Shown: positions 9,028-20,290 of the stretch, piece after piece
Layout of the letters: each line of letters begins with the position of its first letter
How positions within the stretch are numbered: the first letter of the stretch is position 1
Assembly (NCBI GenBank): GCA_020466095.1
Contig: CM035806.1
Location: 60,047,048 to 60,111,047, forward strand
Length of the DNA stretch: 64,000 nucleotides
Direction: 5' to 3'
From: Chlorops oryzae
Taxonomy: Eukaryota > Arthropoda > Insecta > Diptera > Chloropidae
Made by a program: the position numbers and the translations under genes
Notes under the pieces: model-generated
Database searches by the model: none
Told to the model about the DNA's origin: nothing
Seen by the model: the letters and a program-made list of their open reading frames with translations, nothing else

Positions 9028-11239
9028 TAGGGTGCGTATATTTATTTGGCTAAAAAAAGGATTTTCCCGCGAAAATTTTATATTTCGCGGGATTTTTAGC
9101 TAACAAAAAAAGGATGAAAGAAGAATCAGCTGAAATTGAAAAGAGAGGGCTCCCCAAATGAAAAAAAATTAAGGAAATTAGTCCTAAAGCTATTTCGACG
9201 TCAAGACGTTTCTATAATGGAACAAATTTTCGACGGCTAGGGACTCAAGGGGAAGAGAGAAAAACTCTTCCATTCCACATTCCCACGTCTCTAGTCTACA
9301 AGAAAAGTGTTTCATTATCGAATGTATTGACATGTTAATACCCTGTAGTCAGCGGAGCCACCACAACACTAGCGATTTCGCCCGTCCCTGGTGGCGGGGA
9401 TCGGTCCCTCTGCTATCCACAACGCTGTCGATTTTACTATGTTTGTGTCATTGACGGGGACGGGTCGTCCTTTTATACGCCATCTTTAGGCAGTCATTTC
9501 GCTAGCGAAAAGGGACCTAGCACCAGCGACTGAGAAAAAATATATTATTTTGTGTTTTGACTTTTTTTTTTATTTATTTATTTTATTAATTACACAGGTC
9601 GGCAAAATTGAATTTTTTCGGCTCCTTTTGAGTTTGAGTAGCGGCTCTAGTAGATTTTGGTCTGCTGAATAATTGAAAAATATCAAAAAAATTCCATCAC
9701 GTCAGAATTTCGAGAAAATCGCGTTTGAAATTTTAGCACCATTGCTTCATTCCAACTCATTTTTCTCAAATGTGGTTAAAGCTTTTTCAAAATTGTAAAA
9801 ACTTTTGTATTTCTTGAAGATCATGTGTCAATATTATACCAAAAATAAATGGAAAAACTTTAAATGAATTGTGTAAAATGGTGCACAAAGTCAAAAAATT
9901 GGAAAAAATATATAAAATTTTCATTTTTTTTTTTAGTTTAAATGAAAATAACACAACCATTAACAGCCTCTTTTTCAATATCGATATCTTAAATGGCAGG
10001 CCAATCAATTATGTGCAGAAAATATTAAATCTCAGAACTGTATCACAAACCTTTTCTACGATATAAAGGTTTTTCTAAAACAACTCAATTTGGATTTTCG
10101 TATACATACGTAACATAACATAACTTTGAATTGAAAAATCCACTTGTTTTTCGTTTCGAAAAGCAATTATGACTAGATTGATTTGAAATATTGGGTCAGG
10201 AAAAAGTAAAGTTTGGATTAAAATGTGCTTAATTTCATAGTTCCCCATGTTTACTGCCGAGCCCACAGTTGGTCATTATGTGGACCGTTTCTTTGAAAGT
10301 GGTGTAACTACATTTTTCAAATTCGAGATATTAAAAGGTCTGCATTTCAGTACCTAGATTAAAAAATCTAGTTACATTGTGCCGTGTTTTACAACACTCA
10401 ACTGCGTTAAAAACGTGTTAAATAGATTAAATGAATGATTTTTATATATAAGAATAACTAAAGAAAAATACTTTTTTAGGTGTAAATAAGTAGTAAAAAT
10501 GGTAAGCCATTTAATTGTAAAAAATATGGTCTTGCTTGGAATTGCAATTTTTGATATGCTTATTTTTATTTATCCGAGGTAAGAATTAATTGTCGTGGGT
10601 AAATTTCGACCTCAGATTCCTTCTGAGCACGAGGCTATAATACGTCTTTCGACTTCTTATATGTTAGAGAAATTTCACCCTTTTCAATTTAGTTTTTGGA
10701 TTCGTTTTAAGCTGACTCATTCTCAAGACCTCGCGGTTTTGCTGGGTGGTGGCGGGTGCTGGGTAATGGACATGCACCTATTTTAAAATAGACGGCACAT
10801 GTAATGATTTTTGAGAGAACATAATGTCCTCAAGAAAAACGAATTTTTTTTTTCAATGTAAGTTGAAGTAAGTTATTATAATTGTTACAACTGAAAAAAA
10901 ATGTTATGTTATAAAACCTTAAAAATCGTTAAGTTCGCTCATTACTGGTTGTTGATATTATTTTACTTTGTTGCTCTCTTCCTCACACGGTCACTCACAT
11001 CACTTTTATACATGAAATACCGTACCGATAGCTCTCTTTAGCTCACAAAAAATAGTCTTACCATTTTCGAATAATATGTGCAATTATGATAGAAAATGTT
11101 GCGTTGGGAGTTATATATTTTAAAAAAAAAAAGGAGTTTCGCGGGATTTTGCGGGACTTCCCTTCTTTTCGCGGGGCGCGGGATTTGGGCTAATAAAAAA
11201 GGACTATCCTGCGAAAAAAAATAATGGATTCACACCCTA
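9028..11239. mobile_element. hAT-like non-autonomous element, 2.2 kb
   Basis: The element begins TAGGGTG and ends CACCCTA, flanked on both sides by the same 8 bp, CCCATACT (9020-9027 and 11240-11247). An 8 bp duplication with TAGGG-type ends is diagnostic of hAT. Subterminal regions carry CGCGGGATTTT-type motifs on opposite strands (about 9070-9110 and 11140-11215). I found no transposase frame inside. Confidence 0.75.
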
Positions 11240-11525
11240 CCCATACTTGTTGTATATTAAATTTAAGGTTTAGTTAAAAGTGATCGGAAAAAATTCACTA
11301 AATCGGACGAAAAATACGTTGGAACCAATGAAAAAATTTCCTTTAGACCTTAAATTCAATACAAGAAATTATTAATTAAATAGACACAAAGCTTTATTGG
11401 AAATGCATTTTTGGTCAGTGTTCAAAGATTATTCTTTTCAGATCCTTTAATTTGGACAGATTAATGAAATTTTTTAACGCAATTTTTGTAATTTTTAGGG
11501 AATTTTTTCCGAGTCATAACACTTA

Positions 11526-12669
11526 TGCCGCCTTTACATCTGTTAGCAATTATACAAATTCAAAAAGCAACTCTGCCAACTGTAATGTAAGGAGCAAAGC
11601 AACTCATTCAACCAACGAGTTGGCTGTATTGCCAACGACAGAAATTTTTCATTGGCAACTAATGTGTAAACAAGTGTAAAGGCTCTTTCAACGTAAGTCG
11701 ACAATTTTTCAACCGCGGTTCCAGTGAGTTTTCCGTTGACTGCTCGTTCGTAAATTGAAATAAGTTGGTGATGTTGAAGAAATGGAAACTACCTCAGAAC
11801 CAACTACACCATTGCCAAAAAAACGAGGCCGTACAAGTAATTTTAAATTTACTGACGAGCAGTGCTATCAAATAATAGCAGAAGTGGAGAAAACCCCTTG
11901 CCGGTGGGACATAACCTCTCCTTTATATAAAAATAGGAACGTAAACCAACTTAAACTACCCATGCTCTCCCCAGTTGCTATGTTAAATAACGCAATGTTG
12001 CCACGAGCCGCTCTGCTGGTGATATTGCCTTCCGAGAATAAGTGTCTCTTTTCTGAATCAACAGTTAAAATTTGACCAAGACCATCATCTGCGAAATTCG
12101 CCAAAATGTGATTTTCACTATTTTGAATTGAGGATTTCGCAGCTAGACATAATGTCCTCTAACGGTTAAAATTTGACCATGTCCACCATTCGCGAAAATT
12201 TTGTGCTTAATAATAATTTCGATGTTGAGAAGCTAAATCGAAGTACAGATAAGGTATAACTATATATCCAAGCTAGAACAACAAAAACTGCAGGAATTTT
12301 TGTTAGGGTAATGTTTTAACATATTTTAGGCTGAGGAAAAGGTACACATGTGTGCAATCGGCTTAGCCGATGTAAACTTCTTTACTTGTTAATATAATAT
12401 TTGTTTTTTAACAGGGCAAGCTAATTTCAGTTTTTGACCTTTGTTGCCTGCGTTGCTTTAGTTTTGAATTTAAGCTCACATGTAAGGGACTTTCAATTTA
12501 TTTGCCAACACTTTTATGAACTGTGTTTACAAACGGGGGAAATGCGTTCCCAATTAAAATTTTAATAAAGTTTACAAACTAGTGTAAGGGGCAGTTTTCG
12601 AATCGTTGCTGTTGATATGTGTTGCTAGTGATTTTGTTGCTACATTTATCAACAGATGTAAAGGCGGCA
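11526..12669. mobile_element. PIF/Harbinger-like element, 1.14 kb
   Basis: Terminal inverted repeats of about 19 bases (TGCCGCCTTTACATCTGTT) are flanked by TTA on both sides (11523-11525 and 12670-12672), the usual 3 bp target of PIF/Harbinger elements. A broken MADF-domain start lies inside, fitting the accessory DNA-binding protein such elements carry in insects. Confidence 0.75.
11782..12075 (+). pseudogene. MADF/SANT-like DNA-binding protein remnant
   Basis: The frame opens METTSEP, has a basic PLPKKRGRTS patch, then a MADF-like helix QIIAEVEKTPCRWDITSPLYKNRN (the family pattern is I-x3-V-x2-P-x-L-W-D followed by YKNR). After residue ~54 similarity stops and the remaining 43 residues look random, consistent with a deletion. 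MADF proteins bind DNA; in Harbinger elements one such protein assists the transposase. This copy is unlikely to work. Confidence 0.55.
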
Positions 12670-12672
12670 TTA

Positions 12673-13348
12673 CACCTCGAAGTCTGTCAAGAAGTTTTTT
12701 TTCTAATTAATTCTCTTCCCACCATGTCAATCAATTGCGTAAATGGAACGAAAAAAAATTGTTAAATAAGCTTGGTCTGTGCATGTCCTCGGCTTCTTAT
12801 TTCCCTCTTGAACACCTGTCAAAATATGCTCTGCAATTGAGAGCATTGCTTATGACGGAAAATCATTTTCTCGTTCTCGTTCTCATCCTCCACCATTCGT
12901 TCGACTTTGACTCCTCAATATCACGTTAAGTGTGATAGGAATGAGAATGGTTGGTAATATAAGTAGGTCAAGGCTGTACTTTAAATGAACACCACAATTT
13001 GGATAAGGAAAAAAATCGAATTGAACGCTTCAAAGCGTTAAATAAATTCTATGTTACTTTTCTTTTATCATTTAAATTCCGATTTTGCTTTCATATTCCG
13101 AAAATTCATTTATCATCTAAAAGAAACCACTTTATTTGACTTAAGCCCTTTAAGAACTTGGGTCGGAAAATATTTTGTGTCTGTTGAACATCTTATGTTA
13201 GCTTAAAAGGGCGTATTACACTGTTTTAAATCAAGTCGTAGGTCCGCAAGTAAATAATTTTCACAAGCAATAAGTGTAAAAAAAAACCGGCAAGTGGAGA
13301 ATACAAATCTCAAAACAACAATTTACGAAATGAGCTTCTTCAGATGTA
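12673..13348. other. No recognised gene
   Basis: AT-rich sequence between two elements. I see only short open frames without family features. Confidence 0.5.
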
Positions 13349-13372
13349 TACCCAGCAAACATTTTCTGAGTG

Positions 13373-13620
13373 CTCCGAAATATGAGTCCGAAATGAGTCT
13401 AAAATATATAGAAAATAAAAGGCTAATATATATGAGTCCGAAATAAGTAAAAAATATGTTGAAAAAACGAGCCTCATATTTATGAATCCGAAATGAATCA
13501 GAATATGTCGAAAATAAGAGGCTCATATTTCGGAGTCTGAAATGAGTCAGAACTATGTCAAAAATAGGAGGCTCATATTTATGAGTCCTATATCAATCAG
13601 ATATATGTCGAAAATAAGAA
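13373..13620 (+). repeat. Tandem array of ~50-60 bp units
   Basis: Four to five units follow the pattern ATGAGTCCGAAATGAGTCAG ... ATGTCGAAAATAAGAGGCTC then ATATTT. Related units recur at 45250-45330, so the array motif moves with a repeat family. Confidence 0.65.
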
Positions 13621-13693
13621 AAATAAAATAAATTTTAATTTGACTTTTAACTTATAAACGAAAAAAATCCCGGACTTCCGTTTTAGCTAACAC

Positions 13694-13757
13694 GGTGTCA
13701 TGGGTTAGCAAATGAATAGAAAGCAAGAGTTCTGAGGTTCATACCCCACACAGGAGA
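13694..13757 (+). repeat. tRNA-like segment inside the MITE
   Basis: The segment has A-box-like GTCATGGGTTAGCAAATG and B-box-like GAGGTTCATACCCC at tRNA spacing. It is probably a SINE head captured in the element or its host sequence. Confidence 0.4.
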
Positions 13758-14224
13758 TAGATATGAACATTGAAAAAAATATTTGAAAATTATAAATCCG
13801 TGAAAATCAAGAAATGTGTGTGTATTAATCAATAAATTTTTTTTACAGCATACGATTATAAATATCACTCAAAATTTTTGAGTATTTTTAAACTCATAAT
13901 TATGAGTGCGCAAAGAGTCATATATGTTTCTTATATGAGCGGAAAAAGAGTCAGATATGAGTGCGGAAAGAGTCTTATATGTCTCCAAAATGTTTCCCTT
14001 CGTTATATGACTTCGGACTCATATAAGACGACCTTCGCAAGAAGGGAAACACGCTCTTTAAGACTCTTAAAAAAGTTCATTATGAGGGCTCCGACTCCCC
14101 TAAGGATTCATATATGAGTATTTTTGGACTCAGAATGTTTGCTGGGTATATGTAAGTATATACACATATACATAAATATGAATATATTGTATATACATAT
14201 GAGTATATCAAAGTCAAAGCACAA

Positions 14225-14620
14225 GAGACGGGAACTTTTGAGGGGAAGGATTTTTGCATTTTCGTTGATTTGAGGATCGAGAAATTGTTGCATGTCGACG
14301 AAGTCATTTTGGAATGGATTAGTTAGCATGCCACCATTGGCAAGCTACAAAAACTACTTAGAAGTAATAGGCACACCATATTGTATGTAGGTATATTGGC
14401 AATCCAACCGCAACGAAATGTCAATCCGCCACGACACTGTGTAAATTGTGCCGCAATGGGCCCTGACGGTATCAATGACAGTTCGAGAATATTGCATTCA
14501 TGTACACGGACAATCATACATACATATCCCTGTAGTTCGGGTGGTGCCGAGCGTGCCACAAGCGCAGGCACTTTCGCTGATCCTTGGTGACTAGTATTTT
14601 TGCCCAGTATTTTATAGCCC
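14225..14620 (-). pseudogene. Unidentified coding-like stretch (possible exon remnants)
   Basis: On the minus strand two blocks look protein-coding but match no family I know. One (about 14345-14590) is open for some 80 codons and includes ELQGYVCMIVRVHECNILEL and QFTQCRGGLTFRCGW. The second follows an acceptor-like TTTTTGTAG at about 14349 and reads LANGGMLTNPFQNDFVDMQQ then FLDPQINENAKILPLKSS. A candidate acceptor CTAG also precedes the first block. Base composition is less AT-biased than the surroundings. It may be a remnant of an old gene or transposon, or chance. Confidence 0.3.
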
Positions 14621-14898
14621 AGCCGCCAAAATGCTGCTTACAGGAGCGATGAATCGCAACACATTTCGTAGGCCGTAGGCGCTAATGCATACCACCGCAT
14701 ATACCATCCTAGTATATTTATGTTTGAGCATGGCTGTTTTGTAGAGTGAAGCCCTGCCACCTACCATCTCGTATACTTTGTAAGCTATTGGTAGGGAGTT
14801 CGCTTACAATATCCTATACTTTGTAACTACTAAAACGACCGCTGTGTCGCTTTATGAGCACACATTTTCATTTATGCTATACATTTGCTGCGCGTAAG

Positions 14899-15110
14899 CC
14901 AGATGGCTCCGTCGCTTTGTAGAAGCGCATGTGATTATTAGGCTGAACGACTCGAGCTCGATTCTTGTCGCAGGCAAAAAAATGTGAAAGAATAGTAAAA
15001 TTCGAAAAATTATAAAAAATTTAAGGAAAAAACAAATTGCCAGCAGCAAAACTTGCCTGACTAGCCGTTTCGAATGCTGTTTCAGAATTTCGCGAAGAAA
15101 ATTTTTCAAA
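14899..15110 (+). repeat. tRNA-headed SINE-like repeat
   Basis: The A-box-like AGATGGCTCCGTCGCTTTG and B-box-like CGAGCTCGATTCTTG are followed by CGCAGGCAAAAAAATGTG and AACAAATTGCCAGCAGC, a body like that of the repeat at 5128-5290. Confidence 0.5.
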
Positions 15111-15140
15111 AATTCCTGAATATGAAAAAACTCTCATTTT

Positions 15141-15725
15141 TATACCCAGCGTAAGCGGTATATTAGTTTTGTGCAAATCTTGTAACAGCCAGAACTAAGC
15201 TCCGTAGATATAGACATATACATATATATTCTTGATCAGGATCAAAAACTGAACCGATTTAGACATGACCGTCTGTCCGTCTATATATATCGGATACGAG
15301 TATGATCCTAAGCAAAAATGGGAGACATCCACCTACTGCCACACCCACAAATGAATTAAATGTGTTTTCATCAAAATGCTTGTAACCTGCGAACCACTCA
15401 ACACATTTCATTGATATTTGGTGTATTGGTAAACTACGAAAACGGACATATCCTGGAAAAATATGGACGCCGTCCTCCTCGAGTCATGCCCACAAATAAG
15501 CCCACAATTAAGGGTTTATCGTAATTTCCGAAGTAAAAGGCGCAGAAGCTTCAAATTCACAACATAGGTTGAGCAGGGCGAATGAAAGGTGCAGGAAAGA
15601 AATTAATGTCGCCCGTCCACTGCCACGCCCACAAATGGAGATTTTTCGTAACATTGTGCGCCAATAATGTCGGGACGCTGGGTATTTCAAAGTCGGGCTT
15701 GACCGACCTTAGCTTTCTTACTTGT
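15141..15725 (+). repeat. Family B interspersed repeat
   Basis: It begins TATACCCAGCGTAAGCGGTATATTAGTTTTGTGC, continues through GATCAGGATCAAAAACTGA, a CCGTCTGTCCGTC block and several CCACTGCCACGCCCACAAAT modules, and ends GGGCTTGACCGACC then TTTCTTACTTGTT. The same order occurs at 32045-32710 and 49812-50165. No coding capacity is visible. Confidence 0.75.
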
Positions 15726-15817
15726 TATTTATTGGCAAAAGTCGCTGTTGGAAGTTTTTCCATTCCTCTAACGATTTAAATTTTAATTCAAAAAAAGATA
15801 AAAAGAAAAAATCGACG

Positions 15818-15895
15818 TTCGCCTGGGTGGGGAATTGCACCCGGCCCCTTTGGATCGCGACAGCCCAGGCTGTCCGCCTTTTTATTAACGAAGTA
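15818..15895 (-). repeat. Weak tRNA-like segment
   Basis: On the minus strand GGCGGACAGCCTGGGCTG is followed by CCGGGTGCAATTCCCC, which resembles a B box. The fit to an A box is poor. Confidence 0.25.
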
Positions 15896-16160
15896 TGTCA
15901 AATGTACCGAGATCATATGGCCACACTTATCACCGTGTTAAATTCGACAGAAAATTGGATAGACGGGGGACTAGCCACCACTACCAGTGGTTGGCGAATT
16001 CGCCAGCTGAGTGTTGTCTCAAGTTACTACAGGGATTCGCTCAAACAAATACGTATTCATATGCACACATTCGTGTATAATAGGGGAGCTTGATAGCTTT
16101 TCCTCATGTGCATTTGAACGATATGGTCGGACCACCATGCAAACAATCCTACCCAGTCAA

Positions 16161-16277
16161 CACTGTTACGTTAATATAACATTACAGTGACGTAATTTAA
16201 GAGTGGAAAAACGTTTTAAGAACGTCACAATAAGGTTACTATTACGTTATTATTTCCTACTCAACAACGTAACAGTG
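16161..16277. repeat. Short inverted repeat, possible MITE
   Basis: CACTGTTACGTT (16161) and AACGTAACAGTG (ends 16277) form an inverted pair about 115 bases apart; further ACGTAAT/ATTACGT words lie between. No target duplication was identified. Confidence 0.35.
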
Positions 16278-16558
16278 TAACAGAAATCAGCCTATCAAAA
16301 CGACGGAGAAAAAAAAATTTGTTTTTTTTTCTTCTCTTATTTATTTCTAAATTTTTTATTTTTATTTATTACTAGAGCTCGGATTTTGAATATGTAAAAA
16401 AATGAAAAAAAAATTCAAAAAAATATTCAATAAAATTCAAAAAAATTTTAAAAAAAATGCAAAAAATGCAAAATATTCAATAAATTCAAATGTCAAAAAT
16501 TCCAAAATATTCGAAAATTTGAGCAACTATTCGAAACAAAAAAACAAAAAAAAAAAAA

Positions 16559-16975
16559 AACAAGTAAGGGTGTTATAGCCCGACAATTTTTAAGGCCATA
16601 AGGGGCCCCATATACCGACTTTTGTTAGATTTCTTTATGAAACCCACCCTTTTCCACGCCCACTTTTCCAATTTTATCAAATTCGAATCGGAGACTTAAA
16701 TATACGCTCAAATTCCAAGTTTCATTGAAATATTTGGAAAAAGTGAGATTTCGGGACAGTTTTGAGATTTTTGTACCAGAACCTAGTACCAGAGGTACCA
16801 TGAATAATGGACTTATCACAAAAATTTTTGGAGAGGATGTTTATGGCTGCAAAGGAAGCATAAGTGCAAAATTTCGTTGAAGTCCCATTAGAATTTCGGG
16901 TGTAGGAGGCAATTTTCGAAAAACGCCCTTCGGCGTATAAAAACCCATGTAAGAGAGCTAAGGTCGGTCCGACTA
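16559..16975 (+). repeat. Family A repeat inserted in the hAT element
   Basis: It starts CAAGTAAGGGTGTTATAGCC, then AAGGCCATAAGGGGCCCCAT, CCACGCCCACTTTTCC and AGATTTTTGTACCAGAACC, in the order of the long copy at 38927. It stops after AAAACGCCCTTCGG. Confidence 0.7.
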
Positions 16976-17219
16976 TGGTATACGCAGCTTCCCAGTCTTT
17001 TATTCCGTAGTAAATCGAAAACAACTTCCATTCTCAGAGCCCAACATTAAGCTGTTATAGCCTGTTCACACTTACTTGGGTCTCTCGACTGGGTTAGCTC
17101 CTAGAACTAGCTGCAGCCACCCAGTTTCCTATAGAAAAATGATAAAAGCTAACCCAGTAACAAACCTCGATAACAAAATTTGGAATTAACCCAACGGTTC
17201 ACTGGTTTTAGGTTTCTTA

Positions 17220-18825
17220 TCAAATGTTTTTATTGCAATAAATAATTGGTACTTTTTCAATATTTTCTGCCGTGAAACTTTCTCTTTTATCAGACAGAAT
17301 GTTCTTGTATGCTGAAACGGACCTCTCTACATCGTAAGAAGATACTGGCGCATATAAGAATTTTTGCCAGTACTTCTTATCTATGCTGATATTTGCTTCG
17401 GTTTCCAAAGTATTGTTTAAAATATTTGCCAATGTGCAAATATCATTGTAAGCGGGATTCTTGTCCAACACAACTTCAATTTTTTTTTTTTTACAATGGC
17501 GCCAATGTGCCCTGGAATAGCTTCCATTTCTTGCTTAAATTTTTAAAAAATTTCTATTGACTTTGTTAAGCGCATTCCCCTTGCCTCCAGCTCCATAATC
17601 GTTTGAGGCAACATCGAAAAATGGTTTCGAATAAAGAGCAAATCTATAAACAGTTATTGTTCTTTTACTGCTTTTTGGGAATCTTTGATACATTTGGCTT
17701 CATCGGGATCTAGCGATTCTAGTACCTGAAAGGCAAATTCAATTAGCAAATGAATATGTGAAATGATAACAAGTGTAAAGCCGGCATAAGTCTTTCCTTT
17801 GTATACCTGCTGAATTTTTTCAAAATTCTCAGAATAAAACATTGCTGCGTTAATCCATGTTCCCCACTTAGTCAAAATTGGGCGTGGTGGCAAAGGAGTA
17901 TCACCGATGACTTCCTTGTAACGGGATATGCGTGACGGCGCCTTTAAAAACACTTTGAAATAAATTTGTCCACCAAGGGAAAAGTGTCTCGTATTTTCTC
18001 GGCAATTCTATGAATTCCATGAACCAAGCACGTTAAGTGATTCAAATTCGGGAAAAATACTTTGAGATGTTGAGCAGCTTTCACCATATATGGAGCAGCA
18101 TCAGTTACTAAAAGCAAAACCTTTTCTGCGTTTTGTCCACCTGGCCATAAATAAAGAATCGAGGAATTAATAAACCTAGCTACGGAAGAATAATTCGTCT
18201 CCTGAAGTTCTTTACAGCACAGAAAATACGATTCATTGCATGACCTATCCAGTTTTCCAACTATGAAGTTGGCAATGCTTCGACCTGTTTTGTCAGTGGT
18301 CTCATCAACGGAAATCCAAACAAAGTTCTCTCCGATCTCCTCTCTTATAGTGTTCACAGTATGGGAGTAGACTTTGTTCAAGTAAGTTTTCCGAATTGTG
18401 GACTCATCAGGAATACTTCTTGAAGTATACTTTTCTAGAAAGCTTCGCCATTTTTGGTTGTTGAGGCTATTCCATGGCATGTTGATCGCAACCATTGCAC
18501 TGCACAGTTCGTACTTAAAATCATCTCGCATAGTTTCTTGAAAGCTTTTGCTGCGGTCCATTTCTTCAGCTTTGTTTGAATGAGTTTTAGTTGAAAGATG
18601 CTGTTCGATAAGAGACTTTTTTTCACAGTTCAGCTAGGCATAGGACATATAGATACATATATTGTATATGCAAATTTTTAATTTAATGTAGATAGTTTGC
18701 AGTTAATGCAATCAACGTACCTCCGATTCGCACGCTTTACAATATATGCGGCCTTCAACAACAACCAAAAACTTGTTATTTATGGCACGAAGCCACTTTT
18801 GAAATAGTTTCCCCTCTTTAGGCAT
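17220..18825 (-). pseudogene. hAT transposase pseudogene
   Basis: Exon 1 (18825-18721) encodes MPKEGKLFQKWLRAINNKF and a CxxC half finger (YCKACESE), ending at GAG|GTACGTTG. Exon 2 opens at 18633 after CCTAG. The catalytic region shows FVWISVDETTDKTGRS and LLLVTDAAPYMVKAA, then CLVHGIHRIAEKIRDTFP. The C-terminal dimerisation block YAPVSSYDVERSVSAYKNIL is near 17300. Lesions: a frameshift at about 17950 before FLKAPSR, in-frame stops at about 17655 and 17545, and another frameshift at about 17480. The protein therefore cannot be made full length. hAT transposases cut and paste DNA; the family assignment is firm, the clade is not. Confidence 0.85.
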
Positions 18826-19114
18826 TTTGAAAAAATTAGTTCGTTTTAGTATGCCTATTAAAATGTTGAATTGTCAAATTAACAAAAAAGGCCTACTTCA
18901 GTGAATAAAATATTCAAAAAGCACAGTTAAATGTAAAAAAGTTGCAAAAAAATTCAAAATATTCAATAAATTCAAATAATTCAAAAAAATTCAAAATATT
19001 CAAAATCCGAGCTCTATTTATAACTAACTATTATTACTATTATTTAATAAATTGATTTCATTTTTTTCAATTTTTTATCTTCCTAATTTGTCTTCAATGT
19101 TCTTTGCTTCGATC

Positions 19115-19190
19115 GAGCTTCGAACCCACGACATGTCGCAACATCCAGCGTGCTAAGCGAACGCTTTAACCAGTAGGCTAAACAAACAAA
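19115..19190 (-). repeat. tRNA-like SINE head
   Basis: On the minus strand TTAGCCTACTGGTTAAAGCG (A box) and CGTGGGTTCGAAGCTCG (B box) are spaced as in a tRNA with a short variable region. This is the best tRNA-like match in the first 20 kb, but acceptor-stem pairing fails. Confidence 0.5.
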
Positions 19191-19924
19191 CACAATTCGT
19201 TCGTCAAAATACTCAGTTGAGTTTATGGTTATTCAGATTTTGGGAAACATGCGTAAAGAATTTTTCACTCCAAATTTTTTTTTACTTGAAAATGAAAAGA
19301 TATAGTAAAAAAAAATATTTAAAAAAAGGAGAATAAATAACAATAAATTGTTCATTATTTCCACATTATCTCCGTAAATACGGTTCTCGAGATTTTAATA
19401 TTTTGCCATGCGATGAATTAAAGGCTCTAGAACAAATTTGCATCAAAAAGTAAATGTAGTAAAAAATGTAGCATACGATGATTTCCCGAAAAATGTCGAT
19501 ATTTTCATGAAGAGGTCAATTAAAAAAAAAGTCACTTAGATCAATTTGGCGGTTATGGCTCGATATGTAAATAAAGGACATATTCGAGTTCGAATGTATA
19601 TGTATCTACTAAAAACATCAAGCAGCTGCTATAACCTAGGTTATAAAGCTGCAGTTAATTCATTCGTTTCAATAATTTATATGTGAAAACATTCCCACCA
19701 CTCATGAAGAACACGTCAGCGATCGGACCGTTTTTTTTTTTTGCGAAAATCCTCAAGTTCTTTGAAATCTATGTGAGTGCGGAGCTCTATTCCTACTCGT
19801 CTAAGTCTATGGCGAGTGGTATTATTAAAAGCCTAAAAACATTTTAATGGCGGTCAGCATTATTGAATTTGCTTTTCCTTTCGTTTCATTTTTTTCATCA
19901 CGTTTTTTATGCCTCAACAACTTA

Positions 19925-20290
19925 TGTCGAGGGTATATTGCGCTTATGCGGTTGTGGGTAACACTCGACACAGAATGTGTCGGGTTTAAAAATGGGCGTG
20001 GATCTCCAACAGACACACCAACATACAAACATACACGTCCACAAATGATGGTTAATTGTAATTTGCATACAGAAAGTTGGAAAAGCTTTAAATTCAATAT
20101 ATCGATTAGATATTATGAATAAAAAGGTGTATGGGAAAAATGGGCGTGGTACACTTACTGTCATGTACGAAAAGGCCCAGATGGTCAACAACTGGTTGAC
20201 CATCACTTTACCACAACATTTTCACAACATAAATTACACCTCGGGTTTAACAAAGTCGGGCTAGACCGACCCAACCTTTCCTACTTCCTT
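19925..20290. repeat. Fragments of families A and B
   Basis: TGTCGAGGGTATATTGCGC and GACACAGAATGTGTCGGGTT (19925-19986) match the family A end. GTCGGGCTAGACCGACC followed by TTTCCTACTT (20250-20290) matches the family B end. Confidence 0.5.

Larger units (their letters stand above)
13349..14148. mobile_element. MITE with TACCCAGCAAACATT ends
   Basis: The left end TACCCAGCAAACATT and right end AATGTTTGCTGGGTA are inverted copies, extended inward by CTGAGT/ACTCAG, and both ends are bordered by TA. Inside are a tandem array (13373-13620), a tRNA-like segment (13694-13757) and a second cluster of GAGTGCGGAAAGAGTC-like units (13900-13980). No transposase is visible, so the superfamily is open. 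Confidence 0.65.
16373..19016 (-). mobile_element. hAT element, 2.6 kb, broken transposase
   Basis: The ends TAGAGCTCGGATTTTGAATA and their inverted copy are flanked by TTTATTAC (left) and TTTATAAC (right), an 8 bp duplication with one mismatch. Subterminal regions are dense in AATATTCAAAAA-type words on both sides, likely transposase-binding clusters. A transposase pseudogene occupies 17220-18825, and a family A repeat has inserted at about 16559. Confidence 0.85.

Noticed and set aside
13373..13620. CRISPR array
   Set aside because: Units are diverged tandem repeats without unique spacers and lie in a eukaryotic MITE.
17220..17471. Stand-alone small gene ending KVPIIYCNKN
   Set aside because: It is the C-terminal dimerisation block of the hAT transposase pseudogene separated by a frameshift.
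19115..19190. Functional tRNA gene
   Set aside because: A and B boxes are good but the acceptor stem does not pair; kept as a SINE head.
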